Origin: Gemmatimonadota bacterium
GTDB taxonomy: Bacteria > Gemmatimonadota > Gemmatimonadetes > Longimicrobiales > Gaopeijiaceae
Assembly (NCBI GenBank): GCA_003559555.1
Contig: PWLA01000208.1
Span: 1-51,571, forward strand
Direction: 5' to 3'
DNA: 51,571 bases
Of this stretch, positions 33,063 to 40,636 are shown piece by piece. The notes beneath the pieces are model-generated. The model was not told the origin of the DNA. It ran no database searches and saw only the letters and a program-made list of their open reading frames with translations. A program made the translations under genes and the position numbers. Positions within the stretch are counted from its first letter, which is position 1, and each line of letters opens with the position of its first letter.

Positions 33063-33133
33063 CAGTCCTTCCGGGCCTGGCACCCCCCTCCTGCGCATGC
33101 AAGCCGGGGGGGAAGCGGCCTGATCGGGACCGT

Positions 33134-33907
33134 TCAGGCCGGGTCCGGCGCGGGCTCGGAGTACTTGAGGAGGTGGCGAACCACCTCCCGGGGGTCATCG
33201 GTGACGTACATGAGGTCCAGGTCGCCGGGAGAGACGTTTCCTCGGTCCTCCATTACCCCTGTCAGCCACTCCATGAGCCCGGACCAGTACTCCGAACCGA
33301 AGAGAACCACCGGAAAGTCCCTGATCTTCCCGGTCTGGATCAGAGTCAGCGACTCGAAGAGCTCGTCCATGGTCCCGAAGCCTCCAGGAAAGATGACGAA
33401 CCCCTGGGCGTACTTCACGAACATGGTCTTGCGGACGAAGAAGTACCGGAAGTTGACCCCTCGGTCCACGAAGGGGTTCATGCCCTGCTCGAAGGGGAGC
33501 TCGATATTGCAGCCCACCGATCTGGCCCCGGCGTCCTGGGCGCCCCGGTTCGCGGCCTCCATCATGCCCGGCCCGCCGCCGGTGATGATGCTGAAGCCGG
33601 CTTCGCCCACCAGCCGGGCCGTCTCCCGACACGCCTCGTACATGGGATCGGTGGGCAACGTCCGGGCCGAGCCGAAGATGGAGACGGACGGTCCCAGGCG
33701 AGAGAGCGACTCGAAGCCTTCCACGAACTCTCCCATGATGCGAAAGACGCGCCACGCATCGGAGCCCATGGCCGGAGGGACGGGCTCGGGACGGAACTCC
33801 GAGCGGAGGAACCGGTCGTCTTCCGTCTCCCCCATGGGGTCATCCCGCATCGTCTCCTGGTCTTCGGCGCCGGGGGACGGGTTCGCCGGGTTGTCGGAAC
33901 GGCTCAT
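33134..33907 (-). CDS. LOG-family Rossmann-fold protein (TIGR00730-like)
   Basis: A 257-aa protein with both LOG signatures: [16 protein letters not shown] and [24 protein letters not shown] proteins hydrolyse nucleoside 5'-monophosphates to free base and ribose 5-phosphate, and some act as cytokinin-activating enzymes. The bacterial role here is probably nucleotide housekeeping. The ATG at 33907 (MSRSDN) is preferred to the in-frame GTG at 33913. The first 40 residues ([21 protein letters not shown]) are acidic and probably disordered. Confidence 0.87.
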   Translation of the reverse strand: MSRSDNPANPSPGAEDQETMRDDPMGETEDDRFLRSEFRPEPVPPAMGSDAWRVFRIMGEFVEGFESLSRLGPSVSIFGSARTLPTDPMYEACRETARLVGEAGFSIITGGGPGMMEAANRGAQDAGARSVGCNIELPFEQGMNPFVDRGVNFRYFFVRKTMFVKYAQGFVIFPGGFGTMDELFESLTLIQTGKIRDFPVVLFGSEYWSGLMEWLTGVMEDRGNVSPGDLDLMYVTDDPREVVRHLLKYSEPAPDPA

Positions 33908-33992
33908 GCCCACCCCCCTGCTTGCATCGGTCTGCTCTGCCGCATACTGCCTCTCCGCTCAAATTGTCGGGGTCGGGACGGGCTGTCGGGGA

Positions 33993-34826
33993 CTACAACC
34001 CGCTGGGGTAGTCCAGGAAGGCCCAGGGAAGATCGAACTCTCGCTGCACCCGGCGAGCCAGGGCCTTGACCCCCCAGGTCTCGGTCCGGTAGTGCCCGCC
34101 CAGGACGACGTTCAGGCCCAGCTCCATCGCATCCACGTAGGCGTGGTGATTCGTCTCTCCGGTGATGAGGGTGTCCAGCCCGGCGTCGACGGCATCGGTC
34201 AGAAAGGAACCCCCTCCGCCCGTGACGATCCCCACCCGTCGCACCTCTTCGGGTCCCCCGGCAAGGAGCTGCACCGGCCCACCCAGCACATCTTCAGCTC
34301 GGGCCACGAGGCGCTGGCGCGGCTCGTCCACCACGGCCTGAAACCCGATGGCCCGGCCCTCGTAGATTCCGAAGCGGTCCACCGGCTGGAGCCCCAGGGC
34401 CCGGGCCAGCTCGGCGCAATTTCCCACTTCCGGATGCGCGTCCAGCGGAAGGTGTGCCGCATACAGGCCCACGCCGTGCTTGATGAGGGGAGCCAATCGG
34501 CGATACATGCGGCCGGTGACGGGAGCACCGCCTCCCCAGAAGAGACCGTGGTGGACCACCAGGAGATCGGCCCCGGCAGACACGGCGCCCTGGATCGAGT
34601 ACTCGGCGGCGTCCACGGCGACGGCCAGCTTCCGGACAGGCCCGGGCGCATGAACCTGGAGCCCATTCATGGCTCCTCGGTAGTCGGGGAAATCCGACAC
34701 CTCCAGGAGCTCATCAAAGAAACCGATCAATAATTCCAGTTCTATTTGTGGACTCGTCTTTTCGGGACCGGGTTCCGTTGACGGGGGATTGGGCTGATCT
34801 GATGGGGGAAGAGGGTCGGTCGACAT
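33993..34826 (-). CDS. Nif3-like dinuclear metal-centre protein (DUF34)
   Basis: Homologue of NIF3/YbgI, 277 aa. The metal-site motifs are in order: VVHHGLFWGG, AAHLPLDAHPEVGN, GETNHHAYV and LGGHYRTE. Members are hexameric rings with two metal ions, sometimes labelled GTP cyclohydrolase I type 2, but the true function is unsettled. The ATG at 34826 is chosen. An in-frame GTG at 34868 would add residues that look non-coding. Its upstream gap contains a cluster of DnaA-box-like sites. Confidence 0.88.
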   Translation of the reverse strand: MSTDPLPPSDQPNPPSTEPGPEKTSPQIELELLIGFFDELLEVSDFPDYRGAMNGLQVHAPGPVRKLAVAVDAAEYSIQGAVSAGADLLVVHHGLFWGGGAPVTGRMYRRLAPLIKHGVGLYAAHLPLDAHPEVGNCAELARALGLQPVDRFGIYEGRAIGFQAVVDEPRQRLVARAEDVLGGPVQLLAGGPEEVRRVGIVTGGGGSFLTDAVDAGLDTLITGETNHHAYVDAMELGLNVVLGGHYRTETWGVKALARRVQREFDLPWAFLDYPSGL

Positions 34827-34919
34827 GATCGCAATACGCGTGTTGGGGGCCGAGCGGCGCGGAGCCACGGCCCTTCGTGGTCAATGCGGGTCGGAAACGT
34901 TGATAACCCCGGCTCCAGG

Positions 34920-35007
34920 TGTGGGGAACTCCGTGGAAAACCGCCCACGCAACCCCACAACTGCTTGGTGCGCCGCGCGTTGCCATGTTATCCACATACG
35001 TGGAGAA
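34920..35007. promoter_or_regulatory. cluster of DnaA-box-like sites outside the dnaA locus
   Basis: Within the gap between the bactofilin and Nif3 genes lie a perfect consensus TTATCCACA (plus strand, 34988-34996) and, on the minus strand, TTCCCCACA (34920-34928), TTTTCCACG (34932-34940) and TTCTCCACG (34999-35007). The sites at 34988 and 34999 face each other, forming an inverted repeat. Four sites in 88 bases of 70% GC DNA is well above what I would expect by chance. Possible roles are a second part of the origin or a DnaA-titrating or reactivating locus. Confidence 0.55.
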
Positions 35008-35020
35008 CCCCTGGCCGTCT

Positions 35021-35515
35021 TCAGACCCCGGCGGCGGCGCCTGCCGGTGTATCCTCCTCCTGGACCGGCTCTTCCGGCCCGCGGTCCGGGTCTTCAGCGG
35101 CATCCCCCTCGCGGCCCCGGGCCGGGTCCCACCGGGACGCCTCGTCCAGTTCCATATCGTCGTCCATCCGGACCCGACCGTTCACCACCGCACCTTCCTC
35201 CAGTTTCATCCGCCGGGTCAGAACCTCGCCGTCGATCCGGGCGGTGGCCTGAACCTCCAGGCGGGAGGCTGCCACGACCGTTCCTGTGACGGTTCCGGAG
35301 ATCACGGCATCCTGGGTGGTGACGTCTCCGTCCACCACGCCACCCTTGCCCACCACGACGGCCTTGTCTGCCCGCACCCTGCCCACGACCCGGCCCTCCA
35401 CTCGTATCGTGCCCTCCGAGGCCATGTCTCCAGTGACCTGCATACCGGGTCCGATGATGGAGATGACGGCTCCGGGCTGGGGCTCGGTGGGCTCCCGCTT
35501 CCTGGCCTTGATCAT
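35021..35515 (-). CDS. bactofilin
   Basis: Polymer-forming cytoskeletal protein of 164 aa. The central right-handed beta-helix repeats are easy to see (MQVTGDMASEGTIRVEGRVVGRV, VVGKGGVVDGDVTTQDAVISGTVTG). The termini are disordered: basic MIKARKREPTEP at the front, acidic and Pro-rich at the back. A GAGGAG ribosome site precedes the ATG. It is last in a parA-parB-M23-bactofilin series. Bactofilins often position M23 peptidases, and in Myxococcus they scaffold the ParABS system, so the gene order makes sense. Confidence 0.93.
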   Translation of the reverse strand: MIKARKREPTEPQPGAVISIIGPGMQVTGDMASEGTIRVEGRVVGRVRADKAVVVGKGGVVDGDVTTQDAVISGTVTGTVVAASRLEVQATARIDGEVLTRRMKLEEGAVVNGRVRMDDDMELDEASRWDPARGREGDAAEDPDRGPEEPVQEEDTPAGAAAGV

Positions 35516-35581
35516 GGGAGTCTCCTCAGGTGCGCTGCAAAAGGGATGGGGGATGCGGTTCCGTCACGATGGTAGCGTGGA

Positions 35582-36343
35582 TCAGGGCTGCGGCACCAGG
35601 GTCAACGGGTCGACCGGTCGGCCGTCCAGGAGGATCTCGAAGTGCAGATGGGGTGCCGTGGAGCGCCCGGTAGACCCGGTCAGACCGATGACTTCGCCCC
35701 GTCTGACCCGGTCGCCCGGTGACACCCTCAGGCTCGAGGCGTGGGCGTATAGCGTCCGGTACCCCTCCCCGTGCTCCACGATGATGTGCAGTCCGTAGAT
35801 GGGGTCGTCAGCGGCCTCCACCACCACACCCGAACCGGAGGCGCGAATGTAGGAGCCCGCGGCGACCGCCACGTCGATCCCTGGATGGGTCCCGTCTCCG
35901 CCCTCGACCAGGGGCTGGGTCAAGAAGCCGCGCTCGGTGAGGGGCCACACGGTGGGACGCTCGCCCTCGGCCTCGGAAGGGCCCGCGGCGGCACCGCCCG
36001 CCGGCGCAGGCACGCTCCCGGGGCCTGCAGGAGGAAGGGTCTCGGGCGCAAAGAGAGCCCGGATGCGCTCGTATGCGGCCTCGGTCTCGGCCAGCGCCTC
36101 CGCCAGCTCCGAGATCCGCTCCCGCTCGGCCCGGAGCTCGGCCACCTCGACCTCCAGCTGGACCGCCCGCCAGTTCCGGGCCACCAGGTACCCCCAGCTG
36201 GCCAGGATGGCACCTCCCATCAGAAGCATGGCTACAGCCAGTACGGCCAGCGTCCGCAGGTGCCGCTCGGGGATCCGGAACGTTCGGGTCTCGCCGTCGC
36301 CGGGTGGTACGACGATGATGTCCAGACTGCGGTCGTCTTCCAT
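35582..36343 (-). CDS. membrane-anchored M23 peptidase
   Basis: Peptidoglycan endopeptidase of the LytM type, 253 aa. A cytoplasmic tail (about 30 residues) precedes one membrane segment (LAVLAVAMLLMGGAILASWGYLVA), a coiled coil (VEVAELRAERERISELAEALAETEAAYERI), a Pro/Ala linker, and the LytM domain. The Zn site is intact: HPGIDVA (HxxxD), HASSL, and PHLHFEI (HxH). It is therefore probably an active hydrolase. It is encoded between parB and the bactofilin gene, 57 and 66 bases away. Confidence 0.92.
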   Translation of the reverse strand: MEDDRSLDIIVVPPGDGETRTFRIPERHLRTLAVLAVAMLLMGGAILASWGYLVARNWRAVQLEVEVAELRAERERISELAEALAETEAAYERIRALFAPETLPPAGPGSVPAPAGGAAAGPSEAEGERPTVWPLTERGFLTQPLVEGGDGTHPGIDVAVAAGSYIRASGSGVVVEAADDPIYGLHIIVEHGEGYRTLYAHASSLRVSPGDRVRRGEVIGLTGSTGRSTAPHLHFEILLDGRPVDPLTLVPQP

Positions 36344-36400
36344 TTCGATCAGGCCTGCGAACGCCTGTCCGCCCAGGGGTTCAAGGGGTCATGCCCCGGC

Positions 36401-37324
36401 TCACCCCACGACGGACGAGGGGTCCTCTCCGGTGATGAGCTCGTAGATGCGGGCAAAGTCCTCCTGAGAACGGAAGGGGATCTGGATCCGCCCCGAGCCG
36501 TCCGATCCGGCCTTCAGGCTCACCCGGGTGCCGAGCCAGCCCTCGAGGGCCTGTTCCAGGGCCTCGACGGCAGGATCGCGCCGCCCGCTGCCGGAGGCGC
36601 GGGGCAACGGGTCCATCCCACCGGAGTTTTCGTCCTGCGAGGGGCTCTCCTTTCTGGTCCTGGCTTCCACCTCCCGGACCGACCAGCCCTCCGCTGCCGC
36701 TTTCCGGGCGAGCTGGGTGATGCGTCCGGGGTGCTCAAGCGAAAGGAGGGCCCGGGCATGACCCATGGAGAGTGCCCCTTCCTCCAACAGACGCCGCACC
36801 GAGGGCGGAAGCTTCAGGAGACGCAGCAGGTTGGCCACGGTTGACCGGTTCTTCCCGACCATCTCGGCGACCTCACCTTGCGTGAGGTCGAATTGCTCCA
36901 CCAGGGTCCGGTAGCCTTCCGCTTCCTCCAGCGGCCCCAGCTCCTCCCGCTGGATATTCTCCACCAGTGCCAGCACCAGGAGGGCCTGGTCGTCCACGTC
37001 CCGGACCACGGCCGGGACCCGTGCCCAGCCCAGGCGGGTGATGGCGCGAAAGCGGCGTTCTCCGGCTACGAGCTGGTACTGGGAGGAGGCCTCCGGGTCT
37101 GGGCGGACGACAAGGGGCTGCAGAAGCCCGTTCTCCCGGATGCTCTCAGCGAGTTCAGCCAGCTCCTCCTCCTGAAACTCCCGCCGGGGCTGATACGGGT
37201 TGGCGACGATGGCCGTTCGTCTGAGTGACTGCAGGCCCGGATCGTCACGGCCGGGCCGGAGCGCCTCGTCTCCCAGAAGCGCGCTGAGCCCCTTCCCGAG
37301 GCGACCGGGTCGTGGCTTGCTCAT
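36401..37324 (-). CDS. parB: chromosome-partitioning protein ParB
   Basis: CTP-dependent DNA clamp that loads at parS, 307 aa. The N-terminal ParA-stimulating peptide is LGKGLSALLGD. The ParB/Srx CTPase fold has NPYQPRREF and VAGERRFRAITRLGW. The HTH is LTQGEVAEMVGKNRSTVANLL. A C-terminal dimerisation domain follows a variable linker. The ATG overlaps the parA stop (ATGA). Two perfect parS sites lie upstream of parA at 38272 and 38888. Confidence 0.96.
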   Translation of the reverse strand: MSKPRPGRLGKGLSALLGDEALRPGRDDPGLQSLRRTAIVANPYQPRREFQEEELAELAESIRENGLLQPLVVRPDPEASSQYQLVAGERRFRAITRLGWARVPAVVRDVDDQALLVLALVENIQREELGPLEEAEGYRTLVEQFDLTQGEVAEMVGKNRSTVANLLRLLKLPPSVRRLLEEGALSMGHARALLSLEHPGRITQLARKAAAEGWSVREVEARTRKESPSQDENSGGMDPLPRASGSGRRDPAVEALEQALEGWLGTRVSLKAGSDGSGRIQIPFRSQEDFARIYELITGEDPSSVVG

Positions 37325-38178
37325 GGGGCGCGTCCCTCCCCGACCTCGGCGTTGCTTTCCGGGTCCTGGTGGGCTGCCTGGGTGGCCTTGGGTTTCGGTG
37401 TGTCTTCGGTCTCACTGAGCCGCTCCATCAGCTCCCGGGCCAGGGCCAGGTAGCCTTGCGCCCCCGCCGAGGTGACGTCGTACGTCACGATGGGCTGACC
37501 AAAGGACGGAGCTTCGGCGAGCCGAACATTCCGGGGAATCGCCGTCTCGAAGACCCGACTGCCGAAGTACTCCCGGGCTTCTTCGGCCACCTGCTTGGAC
37601 AGGTTCAGGCGCCGGTCGTACATCGTCAGGAGCACCCCTTCGATCTCCAGGCCGGGATTCAGGTTACGCTGCACCAGCCTGACGGTGTTCAGGAGCTGGC
37701 TCAACCCCTCCAGAGCATAGAACTCGCACTGGATGGGAATGAGGACCGAGTCGGCGGCGGTCAGGGTGTTGAGGGTGAGAAGCCCCAGGGAGGGTGGGCA
37801 ATCCACCAGGATGATGTCGTAGTCCTTCCGGATGGGATCTACGGCACTCTTCAGCACCTGCTCCCGGCCGGGTCGGTCCACCAGCTCGATCTCGGCTCCC
37901 ACCAGATCGCGATTCGAAGGGACCAGGTCCAGGAAGGGAAAATGAACCTCCCTGCGGAGACAATCCTCCAGCGGCCGTTGGTTCACCAGGGCATCATAGA
38001 TGGTGAGAAGCTCCTCGGTCTTCTCGATGCCCATTCCCGAAGTGGCGTTCCCCTGCGGATCGATGTCAATGATGAGGGTGCGCAGCTCGGCAACGGCCAG
38101 CGAAGCGCCGAGGTTGATGGCGGTGGTGGTCTTCCCCACCCCGCCTTTCTGGTTGGCGATAGCGATTACCCGGGCCAT
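37321..38178 (-). CDS. parA: chromosome-partitioning ATPase ParA (Soj)
   Basis: Deviant Walker-A ATPase of 285 aa: IAIANQKGGVGKTTTAINLGASLA at the N-terminus, IDIDPQGNATSGMG and IILVDCPPSLGLL. The MARVIAIANQKGG start at 38178 matches the family. An ATG three codons earlier (38187) is possible. Neither has a ribosome site, so a leaderless message is possible. It acts with ParB/parS in origin segregation and is the first gene of the par-M23-bactofilin set. Confidence 0.95.
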   Translation of the reverse strand: MARVIAIANQKGGVGKTTTAINLGASLAVAELRTLIIDIDPQGNATSGMGIEKTEELLTIYDALVNQRPLEDCLRREVHFPFLDLVPSNRDLVGAEIELVDRPGREQVLKSAVDPIRKDYDIILVDCPPSLGLLTLNTLTAADSVLIPIQCEFYALEGLSQLLNTVRLVQRNLNPGLEIEGVLLTMYDRRLNLSKQVAEEAREYFGSRVFETAIPRNVRLAEAPSFGQPIVTYDVTSAGAQGYLALARELMERLSETEDTPKPKATQAAHQDPESNAEVGEGRAP

Positions 38179-38271
38179 CCGGTGCATGTGCAGAGGTGAG
38201 AGGGGGTGGTGCGGAGCGCCCGGAATATAGAGAACTCGCCTCTCATGGCAAACCGTCTCGGCGAGGAAGCA

Positions 38272-38287
38272 TGTTCCACGTGGAACA
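38272..38287. promoter_or_regulatory. parS centromere site 1
   Basis: TGTTCCACGTGGAACA, a perfect 16-base palindrome matching the universal ParB site. It lies 85 bases upstream of the parA start, so ParB loading here could also affect par operon expression. Confidence 0.95.
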
Positions 38288-38887
38288 CCTGGGGATCGGC
38301 CCCCCCCAACTCATCGCTCTGCCATGCGGTATCTCACGATTCGGCACGTTGCAGCCGGCCAACTCGCTCCCTGCTGCCCCCTGCCGGCACCGGCGGCGCA
38401 GTGGCGGCGGGACGGTGCCCCGGGGTTTCGCTTCGACGCGTCTCCGGGCCAAGGTTGGAGCTCCGCCGGGGACGGGTCACGGACGTCCAGGAGGGGATTC
38501 ACGACCCGCCCGGGCCGACCTCACGGCCCCGCAGATGCCATGGTGGGCCCACAGCGGGCCAGGAGTGACGATCTCCGGTGTCCCGATCGTCCCCGGCGCC
38601 CGACCCGTTCCCCCCGACCCGTTCCCCTGGGTAGCGCTCGCAGGTCCGGCGGCGATACGGGGTCCCCCGAAGGGCGTGGGCAGCCGAAACGGGCGCCTGG
38701 CGAGGGCCGGACCGGAGGCATGCCATGGAACGCCGGCCCTCCACCCGGTCCATCCAGGCCGCCGAACCAGTCTCGGTGCATGCCGGCCCTTTGCGCCGGA
38801 GGCTCCGGCACCCCGAGCCCCGAGCCACCCGGGGCTCTCCCGTCGAACAGCAACGATCACAGGCAGAGGGGGACGGGTGTTCGAGAG

Positions 38888-38903
38888 TGTTCCACGTGGA
38901 ACA
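38888..38903. promoter_or_regulatory. parS centromere site 2
   Basis: A second perfect copy of TGTTCCACGTGGAACA, 616 bases from the first and just 10 bases past the stop of the CarH-like gene. Two or more parS close to parAB and oriC is the usual arrangement. Confidence 0.95.
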
Positions 38904-38913
38904 CCTGTCCTCC

Positions 38914-39960
38914 TCAGTCGCTTCCGTCCCCGTTGCGTCTGAAGAGTCGGGCGGCGGCCCTCCGGAACGCCTGCAGGTCTTCCAGGAAGAGGACGCCGCC
39001 TCGACTCAGCTCTTCCTGGTGAACCGCCGCTGCCGGTCCACCCACCAGAATCCTGACCCCTTCGGGCAGTTCCTGCCGGAGTGCCAGCAATTCCCTTCGC
39101 ACCTCCTCGGCTCCCGGAGCGTGCAGGGCCGAGAGGGCCACCGCGCCGGCACCCTTTCGACGTGCCGCCGCTGCCAACTCCGTCGCCGGGAGGTCCGGGC
39201 CCAGCGGTACCGCCCGCCACCCTTCCCCTGCGGCGATCACCGCCGCCAGCAGGGCCCCGAACTCATGGTGCTGTCCTGCCGGCGTACCCACGATGAGCAC
39301 CGGTGCACCCTCCACAGGAGGGTTCAAGACCTCCAGAAGCCAATCCAGGAAGCGTCGGAGCACCGCGGAGGCCGCGTGCTCGGAGGCTGGGCCCACCTCG
39401 CCCCGCTCCCACAGGAGGCCGATCCGGTTCAGCAGGGGCACCACCAGCCCGTCGATGAGCTCCACCGGTGTCAGCGCCATGGCAGCCCGATTCAGCACAC
39501 GCTCCAGCTCTTCGGTCTCCATGGCGTGAACCGCCTCCAGGCCCCGCTCCAGGAAGTCCTCGAGCTCTTCCTCACCCAGGGGCCTGCGCCTCCGCGCCCT
39601 GCGCGGGGACCCGGCTGCCGGCCCGTCTTCCTCCGGCATATCGACCCAGCCGTCTGGAGTCACCGCTGCGCCCGACGGCTCTGCGTTGGCCTGCTCCCGG
39701 AGAAGCAGTCGCCGAAGCTCGGACTCATCCAATCCGGCCACCTGGCCGATGGCGTGTCCCTGGTCCACCAACTCCCGCAGAAGGGAAAGCTTCCGGATGT
39801 CCGCCTCCGAGTAGAGGCGCTGCCCGCCCTCCGATCGTCCGGGGTCCACCGCGCCGTAACGCCGTTCCCAGGCACGCAGAAGGGAAGCGTTGAGGCCGGT
39901 TCGTCGAACGACGACCCGCATGGGGTATTGGGCTGTGGTAAGTGGGTCTCGGTTTGTCAT
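38914..39960 (-). CDS. CarH/LitR-like B12-binding photoreceptor, MerR-type repressor
   Basis: Protein of 348 aa with three parts: a MerR-type HTH (residues about 13-80, VVVRRTGLNASLLRAWERRYG), a basic linker (118-127), a helical-bundle cap (about 128-212) and a Rossmann B12-binding domain (about 217-340). The cap contains the W-x9-EH motif (W184, E194, H195) that cradles the adenosyl group in light-sensing CarH. The cobalamin motif reads Q230-x-H232-x-x-G235, so the axial His is kept while the usual first Asp/Glu is Gln. Such proteins bind DNA as tetramers in the dark with AdoCbl and fall apart in light. It diverges from a FAS1 gene whose promoter carries CarH-like tandem repeats. Its own promoter leaves almost no leader. 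Confidence 0.88.
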   Translation of the reverse strand: MTNRDPLTTAQYPMRVVVRRTGLNASLLRAWERRYGAVDPGRSEGGQRLYSEADIRKLSLLRELVDQGHAIGQVAGLDESELRRLLLREQANAEPSGAAVTPDGWVDMPEEDGPAAGSPRRARRRRPLGEEELEDFLERGLEAVHAMETEELERVLNRAAMALTPVELIDGLVVPLLNRIGLLWERGEVGPASEHAASAVLRRFLDWLLEVLNPPVEGAPVLIVGTPAGQHHEFGALLAAVIAAGEGWRAVPLGPDLPATELAAAARRKGAGAVALSALHAPGAEEVRRELLALRQELPEGVRILVGGPAAAVHQEELSRGGVLFLEDLQAFRRAAARLFRRNGDGSD

Positions 39961-39969
39961 GGCGCGTAA

Positions 39970-39998
39970 ACTCTAGTCGGTCTGCACCCCTCCGTCAA
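39970..39998 (-). promoter_or_regulatory. promoter of the CarH-like gene, apparently leaderless
   Basis: On the minus strand TTGACG (39993-39998) and TAGAGT (39970-39975) are spaced by exactly 17 bases. The predicted transcription start (about 39963) is only about three bases from the ATG at 39960, which also has no ribosome site. The gene is therefore probably translated from a leaderless message. Confidence 0.5.
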
Positions 39999-40027
39999 TC
40001 TTTCGTACAACTTCTCACCCTGCACAC

Positions 40028-40055
40028 TTGACACGCCCTAGACACTCTCTATACA
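40028..40055 (+). promoter_or_regulatory. promoter of the fasciclin gene
   Basis: A consensus TTGACA (-35, 40028-40033) and TATACA (-10, 40050-40055) are 16 bases apart; using ATACAT (40051-40056) the spacing is 17. The expected start is near 40062, giving a leader of about 77 bases. Both hexamers fall inside the 11-bp repeats listed next, so an operator-bound protein would block polymerase. Confidence 0.6.
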
Positions 40056-40071
40056 TTCCCTGCACATCCTC
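40028..40071 (+). repeat. four tandem 11-bp direct repeats, candidate CarH operator
   Basis: The motif TnnACA recurs with an exact 11-base period: TTGACA at 40028, TAGACA at 40039, TATACA at 40050 and TGCACA at 40061. Each unit also has C at its last position. One more TGCACA at 40021 is out of register. From memory, the CarH operator of Thermus is built of such 11-bp direct repeats, each read by one MerR-type domain and overlapping the -35 element. The repeats sit between the CarH-like gene and the FAS1 gene. Confidence 0.65.
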
Positions 40072-40138
40072 CAGCACCGAGGGAGAATTCTCTCCATCAT
40101 CATGCTGCCGGGTTCAACATCATCCAACAGGAAATCAC

Positions 40139-40636
40139 ATGAACGTCCTTCAGAAGCTCGCCCCCATCACCCTCCTCCTGACCCTGTTCGTGGCTGCACC
40201 GGTGAGCGCCCAGTACAACAGCCCGTCCGAGCCGGACATCGTGGAGACCGCGGCCCAGGTCGGGACCTTTGAAACCCTTCTGGCCGCCCTGGACGCGGCA
40301 GGCCTGACCGAAGCCTTGAAGGGCGATGGTCCCTTCACGGTCTTCGCCCCCACGGACGAAGCCTTCGACGCGCTCCCCGAAGGCACGGTTGAAGCCCTCT
40401 TGCAGGACCCGGATGCGCTGGCCCAGATCCTCACCTACCACGTGGTGGCCGGCACCTACATGGCTTCGGACGTAGCAGGAATGGAGCACGCGGAAACCCT
40501 GCAGGGCGGTCACCTCAGCATCTCGGCCTCCGACTACGGAGTGCGGATCAACGACGCCTCGGTGATCACCGCTGACGTGGAAGCCTCCAACGGCGTGATC
40601 CATGTCATCGATGCAGTCCTCATCCCCGCCAACTGA
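40139..40636 (+). CDS. secreted fasciclin (FAS1) domain protein
   Basis: A 165-aa protein: signal peptide of about 24 residues ([18 protein letters not shown], cleavage before Q) followed by one FAS1 domain. The H1 box is [17 protein letters not shown], then [15 protein letters not shown], and the H2-like end is [17 protein letters not shown]1 proteins act in adhesion or extracellular matrix, and some bind small ligands such as carotenoids. AGGA lies six bases before the ATG. The gene diverges from the CarH-like regulator and is probably under its control, that is, induced by light. The downstream 490 bases have no clear gene, so it seems monocistronic. Confidence 0.9.
   Translation: MNVLQKLAPITLLLTLFVAAPVSAQYNSPSEPDIVETAAQVGTFETLLAALDAAGLTEALKGDGPFTVFAPTDEAFDALPEGTVEALLQDPDALAQILTYHVVAGTYMASDVAGMEHAETLQGGHLSISASDYGVRINDASVITADVEASNGVIHVIDAVLIPAN

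Larger units (their letters stand above)
38188..38913. other. intergenic region, 726 bases, no convincing gene
   Basis: Lies between parA and the CarH-like gene. It contains one perfect parS near each end. All open frames inside look like chance frames: Arg/Pro/Gly-rich, no motif, and the FHVEH or STWNT strings are simply parS read in frame. I looked for the rsmG motifs that often occupy this place next to mnmG-parA and found none on either strand. No tRNA or repeat array was seen. Confidence 0.65.

Noticed and set aside
38196-39220. Long open frames on both strands across the parA-carH gap (for example 38196-38942 plus, 38477-39220 minus)
   Set aside because: Products are Arg/Pro/Gly-rich, lack motifs and change into shadows of the carH gene. 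They also run through both parS palindromes.
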